A DNA stretch of 64,000 bases from assembly GCA_024529925.1 (NCBI GenBank), contig JAFEUB010000716.1, positions 1,409,501 through 1,473,500 of the forward strand, read 5' to 3'. The notes beneath the pieces are model-generated. The model made no database searches and was not told the origin of the DNA. It saw nothing but the letters and a program-made list of their open reading frames with translations. Positions 58,634-64,000 of the stretch are shown one piece after another. The first letter of the stretch is position 1. Each line of letters starts with the position of its first letter. A program made the translations under genes and the position numbers. The stretch comes from Ophthalmolycus amberensis. Lineage: Eukaryota; Chordata; Actinopteri; Perciformes; Zoarcidae.

Positions 58634-60789
58634 CCACCTTTTCACAATGTGACCGAGTCGTCCGCCTTCCACAGTCATAAAATAAGTAAGACACTCTGCC
58701 CAAAGGTGCAAGTAGCAAGTATTTAATGTTTTAAAATGCACATTTGTTTTTGTTTTCAAAGTAACTTTTTTCTTGAGGAAGGAAGGAAAACTAATGTCTC
58801 TAAAGTGAATACGCTACTGTAGTGACTTGAGTCTGACAGCAGAAGCCTCGATACAAAAAGCCAATAGAAGCAGAGACATTTCACAGAACATGCTGACCCA
58901 GAAGGACATGTGATAGAAGAGAAGAACGCTTAACTTCATTACTGTAGTAATGAGTGGAGAAAAGAAAAAAGACGGAGAGGCAGTGACTCTGGCAGCAAAG
59001 CTGACCTGCTAACTTGTGGCAGTAATACCTCTGGTCAGGTAGTTAGTTATACATTAATACGCAGAGATGATCTCATCTCCCCACTTAGGGACTGGCAGCG
59101 CTATGACTCACGGGTATTCAACTGTGCACTTTATACCGCGAGCTGAACAAACCAAGTCAACCTGATCTGAACTTTTACACTCAAAAAATATTTAAACTAC
59201 CGTAGTTCAGTTTCAATCGACTATTTTGCCTCTTAAGCATTGAACATTCAGTTAAAGCACACTGACACGTCACGCGGACCACAAAGGAAAACAAAATGGA
59301 CAAACAACCAACTAAACGAACTAACGAACTAATGAATCTCTTATATTTTACAAACCAAACATATGCTTGCCAGAACATCTTTTCTCGAGAAATGGTCTTC
59401 TTTGTGAAAAACAATTACCCAGCCTGCAGATATAGAGCAGGAGTGCACCTGATAGGATAATGAGAATCAACTGAAAAAATGATTTAATTGAGTGAAAATT
59501 CGTTTGTTTTTTCTTTTTTAAACAAAGCTGCCATTGTTTCTCTACAGGTGCTGTCTTAACCCTAGACCCCTATGCTCAGAACCACATTTCACACAATCAG
59601 CAGTTTACTACAGTGTCGGCGTAGTAGAAATGATGTGTGGAGGGTTACCTCATTTGTGTGTGAGAAATGAAGGCTTAAAGAGATGCCAAATATGGTCCAC
59701 ATTTTCATTCACTGGGCTTTAGGATACACTAAGCAGAGACATGCGGGAAGAAAGATGGCAGTGGTGATGTTTTATGTGGCCATGCATTTGTGCATTACGT
59801 GTGTATGGATCTGAAGGGCGTGGGGCTCTTTCAGCAGTGGACTGTACTGGATTTGTCTCGTCAAAGACATGTACACTTAAGAGCTTATGGGAAAAAGCCT
59901 GAAACTTAGAAAGAAATTGCTAATGAGTGCCTGTGTGCCATTAGCTAAGCCAAGACTGAAATACATGCATTATTCACTCACAAAAACACCACAACTTGAC
60001 CAGCTCACTACTCTATATCCCAGGCCTGTCCTTATCAGCTCCAGAACATGACTCATACTGTGCTGTGGGTTTGTTCCACGGGATGAAAGTCTCTGAAGAA
60101 GGTGTGCAATCAGCTCGCTACCTTCACTGACGACAGAGATGTAATGGCAACATGCTAATCAAATTGCTCATATGAGTCTGTTCTTTCGCTGTGTTCCCTC
60201 ATGTCGGGCTGATTTGCAAACATAGTCATGCCACACAGTTGCTGCAGCACAGTAGATAGGTATGATCTAAGGCGATTCGATTGGAACGTAGTGTACTGTA
60301 CCCTTGGGACTCTGCAGGAAGCATCTATAACGTGCAACAGCCGGGACGGCAGGCACGTGTTCCTGGCTACATATTTACAGCTATAAATGCATGGGCCAGC
60401 TCGGCACGAACGCATAACACATTGGCAATCACTGACTTGTTGATGCTCTTTCTCACAGACATACACACACAAGTGCCCGCTCACAAACACACAAAGGCTC
60501 ACGCATGCAGAGCGTCCTCCCTGAGACCACACAGCCTCCATACCGAGATCCCTTTCATCTACCCCTATCGACTACTGTTATATCCTGTGGCTTGATTGGA
60601 CCACACCAGACAACATCTCACATCGTCTGTATTCCTTCCCTGCTCACTCGCACCCTCCTCCCTCCCCCCCACCCATCCATTGCCTCCTTCCTTACCTCCT
60701 CCCGTGCCACAGCAACACCCTTCTCATGTTTGCCTTTCATTAGCTTTCATCTCTCCAGCTTATTGAACTCCACCACTGGCACCAGAGTG
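58634..60789. other. Unassigned non-coding stretch
   Basis: No gene or mobile element recognised. An AACTAACGAACTAATGAA-like direct repetition lies near 59310-59335. ORFs up to 128 codons are without domains. Confidence 0.42.
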
Positions 60790-61010
60790 TAATGCTTTGA
60801 TGGTGCGGCCGCTCCTCAACATAAATCCATATTTACCTCCTTTACATATTTCCATGCTGACAAATGATTTGCAATGTCTGCCATTCTTAGGGCATAATGG
60901 GACGTACAGTATGTGTACACTTCACAGATATGTTGACGGGGCCTCACGGTCTCTGAGGTAGGCAGGAGGCACCTGAAGTGCCCTCACATAAATTCAGTTT
61001 TCCTTTATGC
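60790..61010. promoter_or_regulatory. Weak candidate conserved non-coding element
   Basis: Block with GGTGCGGCCGCTCC, ACATAAATCCATATTTACC and GACAAATGATTTGCAATG. Limited support. Confidence 0.28.
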
Positions 61011-61268
61011 ACCTGCCCGAGAAAGAAAGGCTAAAATGTGTTGATATGCATCTGTCTCTCTCCCGCTCTATGATATACACCAGGCAAGAGAGCGGGAGGG
61101 AGAAAAATGCATGGGAACAGTGGGCAGGTGTTTTAAGGAAAGCTCAATGGGGATTTTCAACATATATTGATACACATAAATAGCATTGCTCATTCTGTTT
61201 GCTTTGAAGTTCTGCCTCCATCCCTTCTCCCTCATCAAGGTACATCACCTTCCATGCTCCCCTATAGT

Positions 61269-61306
61269 ACACACACACATCACACACACACACACACACA
61301 CACACA
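61269..61306. repeat. (CA)n microsatellite
   Basis: CA array interrupted once by AT. Confidence 0.95.
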
Positions 61307-62885
61307 AGCACCTCTCTAGAGTACTGAGTATTTCGTACTGTGGGTGTGTGGTGCTGTTGGTCTAGTGGATATAGTTTTCCTATGGGGATGTGTGTTCGCA
61401 GGTGCTGCACTGTCCCTTCATAATGGAGGATAAAGCCCTCAGCAGTGTCTAACTCTGCAACATAAACCCTTCAAAGCCAGGGCACCGGTGTTCATACAAG
61501 GCGGTGTGCAAAATCATTCACTCGGTGTGCACTGCTCGTTAGATCGTTAATTCTACGTAAAGGACTATACGGTGTGTCAGGTGGTGAAATAAAACACTCA
61601 TTAAAAAGCGTCACATCAGACATCTCAAGACAGTTGTATTATTTGCAAAATTGGTCACGTAAAGGTTGAAAAATACCTTGCATGGTCAATATAGTTACGT
61701 TAGCGTTATAATGTATTGAATGACTTTGGGTGATAAGAGGAATCTCTGTGAGCTTTCTCTTTCAGGGACCTCCTTAGTTATTGGTGCCAGTCATTATTAC
61801 GACTTGGATGTTTATGTGAACAGTATTCTCAAGTTGTACTTACAGTGACTCCCTCTTGATGTGACTTAACAACCATTGATTGGATACTACTTTTACATAA
61901 TTTGGGTATTTAAAGTAAAATGTTGTTTCACTGTCAAACTGTTAAAACACTGGTGAACTACTGTGTATAGTGAAACTATTTCAAACAGGCCAACTTTTTG
62001 AAAAAGGACAGTTTTTTGTCGATGTTTCAGATGACATGACATGATTTATCATGACTGATCAAATTCCACTTCAAAGTTGCCAAACTCTATGATTGTATTT
62101 CATATCAGGAATTGAATTGTATGCCACTAAGATTATGTACATATTATATATCACTATCAAACTAATCTGTGCAACTTGTTGAATCTGCTGCCAAACTCTC
62201 ACTTCCTCATTTTACTGCTCTGCATCTACTCAAGTACATTAACAACCAATGCACAAAGTATTTTCAGCCTGCTTTGTTGTGCTGAATACTGTCTGCGGTG
62301 CACAATGATTTAGGAAATATTGGCTCAGTGTTACATCACACCGTGAAACATGGCAAAGCCTAGCACATTTACTTTAACAGGATTTTACCATCAGCATCTT
62401 GTTGGAAACTTGGAGAAAACGTGAACAAAAATAGACTTTTCTAAGCGCCCCGTGGTCTTAATTGTTTTGCTTTGTGTGTCAAACCAGTCGACAACAGAAG
62501 ACCTCCAGAAAATCAGTGCTTTTTAAACATGATTAAAAATTTCGCCACAAAGTCAGAACAAAAGTCGAACGTTAAAATGAATAACTTGCTATGCAAATTA
62601 GGTAAAGTGATGGGGGGGCTTTTTATTTGAAGTTGAACCTTTTGTTGTCAGCTCCAACTGTACTCTCTGTTTTTAAACCCAGCAAGGGACCTTTTACACA
62701 TTTCAATGGGGAATTGGGCTTTGAATAATTCAACAGACTAATCCAGCATTGCTGGTGCTTTGGTCTGTGTGGGCCTGCTGTTCGGAGCTACAGCCAGTTC
62801 GTAGACTGAAAGAGATGGAGAAAGAAAGACACAGAGATACAGACGCATGCAGACAGAGCCAGGGGTAAGGAAAAAGGTGAAGACA
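61307..62885. other. Unassigned AT-rich stretch
   Basis: About 1.6 kb without ORF, repeat family or clear CNE signal. Confidence 0.45.
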
Positions 62886-62896
62886 GGGGGGGGGGG
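62886..62896. repeat. Poly-G tract, 11 bases
   Basis: Uninterrupted G run, followed by AGCTACTTAATGTTAATTAC. Confidence 0.93.
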
Positions 62897-63305
62897 AGCT
62901 ACTTAATGTTAATTACAGTGTGCTTAATCCTGGAAGCTAACAATGATGTCATGAGGCACTGTGGCTAATGCTGTAAAACAACACTTGATGTATGAGAAAC
63001 AACTGCCACGTTCCTTGTGTATTAAACAGCAAAACATGTTGAACAATTATAAATTACAGCAAGAACGTATAATAATATATACAAACAAGCATAAAACCAA
63101 GCAAACGCAACATCCCATACAGTATTTTTACATTACACATTTACACAAAGTGTAAACACACATGGCTCCCTAGTGTAGCAAAAGTAATAAAGGCAATTAA
63201 TTGAAATTATATCGAAAAAATATAAATGTGCCATTAATTGGTTATGTGTACTCAATTATATGATGGTTTACAGGTGCATGTGTAATGATTTAATTTATTA
63301 AAGAC
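62897..63305. other. Unassigned AT-rich stretch
   Basis: Contains TGTTAATTACAGTGTGC near 62907 and AT-rich sequence thereafter. No gene. Confidence 0.4.
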
Positions 63306-63440
63306 ACCGTAGGCGCTATAAAAAGCCACCACTTTGTGGACATGCATAGTGGCTGCTGTGACGTTATTGAAGGACCTTAATTAATAGAGTGCTGCAGGAA
63401 TTAGTCCTCAAACCCGGGAATGGGTTAGCATTTCTGCACT
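63306..63440. promoter_or_regulatory. Weak candidate conserved non-coding element
   Basis: Mixed block with GGCGCTATAAAAAGCC and GACCTTAATTAATAGAGTGC. The TATAAAAAG near 63317 is TATA-box-like but no transcript evidence can be seen. Confidence 0.28.
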
Positions 63441-64000
63441 TCCGCTTTCCCCGTCTTGAGGTCAATGATTTTGTTTTAAGGGTTTTTCGTTGAGTTAACT
63501 GAAATAAGTTGGTTACCACAATCTTAAGAGCTTAAGATAATATTTTGTTCTAAAATGTATCAGTAAATACCCCACTCTATTTTGAAGCTTTTAAGTGTCA
63601 TAAAAAAGGCGGTTGCTTACGAGCAGCCAAAAGAGACTACAAAAGTCATCACAGTGACTCATCTTTTTTTTTCTCCACTCATTTTACTGCCTTTATAGCC
63701 TCTTTATACTCACGCTCATGCGGCCGTGGTGTAGTTCTATCAAAGCCTAACTAGCTTTCTACTTTTGCTGATTGCATCCACGCTGAAAAAAAGATAAACA
63801 GTGGTTTGTACAGATTATTGTGCTGATCAAAACATGCAAGTATCATAAACTTGTGTTTGTCACAGGGCTTATTTTCGGCAATAATTCAAAATCCAATGAA
63901 AAAAATCCCAAATTGGCTTTTTGTTGAGCGAACAACTGTGATTGCCAGGTCAAAAGGCCAATGGTACAGAGATAAATAGAAAACGAGTGTGTGTATGAAG
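63441..64000. other. Unassigned non-coding stretch at the window end
   Basis: Nothing recognised. Short poly-T and poly-A tracts only. Confidence 0.45.

Noticed and set aside
1..64000. Prokaryotic systems (operons, phage, CRISPR, toxin-antitoxin) and viral genes
   Set aside because: No long ORFs, no ribosome-binding context, no tandem gene layout and no viral domain on either strand. Composition and repeats are those of a vertebrate nuclear genome.

Overview
The window looks like nuclear DNA of a ray-finned (teleost) fish, from a gene-poor region: either an intergenic gene desert or the interior of very large introns. The evidence is the density of (CA)n and (GA)n microsatellites, TA-flanked Tc1/mariner-like and hAT-like DNA transposons with fish-type termini, a degenerate dispersed repeat of a kind I recall from percomorph fish genomes, and the absence of bacterial gene organisation. 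No open reading frame reads as an intact gene. The longest ORFs (about 165 codons) are low-complexity or show no recognisable domain, and many short ones are simply translations of CA, GA or homopolymer tracts. Placement in teleosts rests on sequence style and recalled repeat families, not on a search.

Layout. 1-2900: simple repeats, one copy of a 59-bp duplicated segment, a delimited but internally deleted Tc1/mariner-like element (1160-2561), and a decayed exon-like stretch (2578-2830). 2900-12700: mostly unassigned DNA broken up by GA and CA arrays, with the second copy of the 59-bp segment inside a candidate conserved element near 7.0-7.25 kb. 12.7-18.7 kb: a series of candidate conserved non-coding elements (CNEs) rich in homeodomain-type TAAT/ATTA cores and octamer-like ATTTGCAT sites. 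21.5-24.2 kb: a transposon block holding an hAT element (21794-22957) with perfect termini and an 8-bp target duplication, and an internally repetitive degenerate fish repeat (about 23690-24165). 24.9-32.2 kb: further candidate CNEs separated by AT-rich unassigned DNA. 33.6-34.3 kb and 48-49.4 kb: probable hAT relics. 38.3-39.0, 42.1, 46.4, 52.3, 53.4, 56.6-56.9, 60.8 and 63.3 kb: further candidate CNEs, the strongest at 38.3-39.0 kb, which carries a perfect 11-bp inverted repeat centred on TTAAT/ATTAA.

No operon, pathway or gene set can be described. The most plausible role is long-range cis-regulation of a developmental gene outside the window, but that is inference: conservation cannot be measured from one sequence. 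I did not find an undescribed biological system. The observations most worth checking are the 59-bp dispersed duplication, the palindromic TAAT-rich element at 38.4-38.7 kb, the exon-like fragment at 2.6-2.8 kb, and the unusual abundance of long poly-G/poly-C runs.
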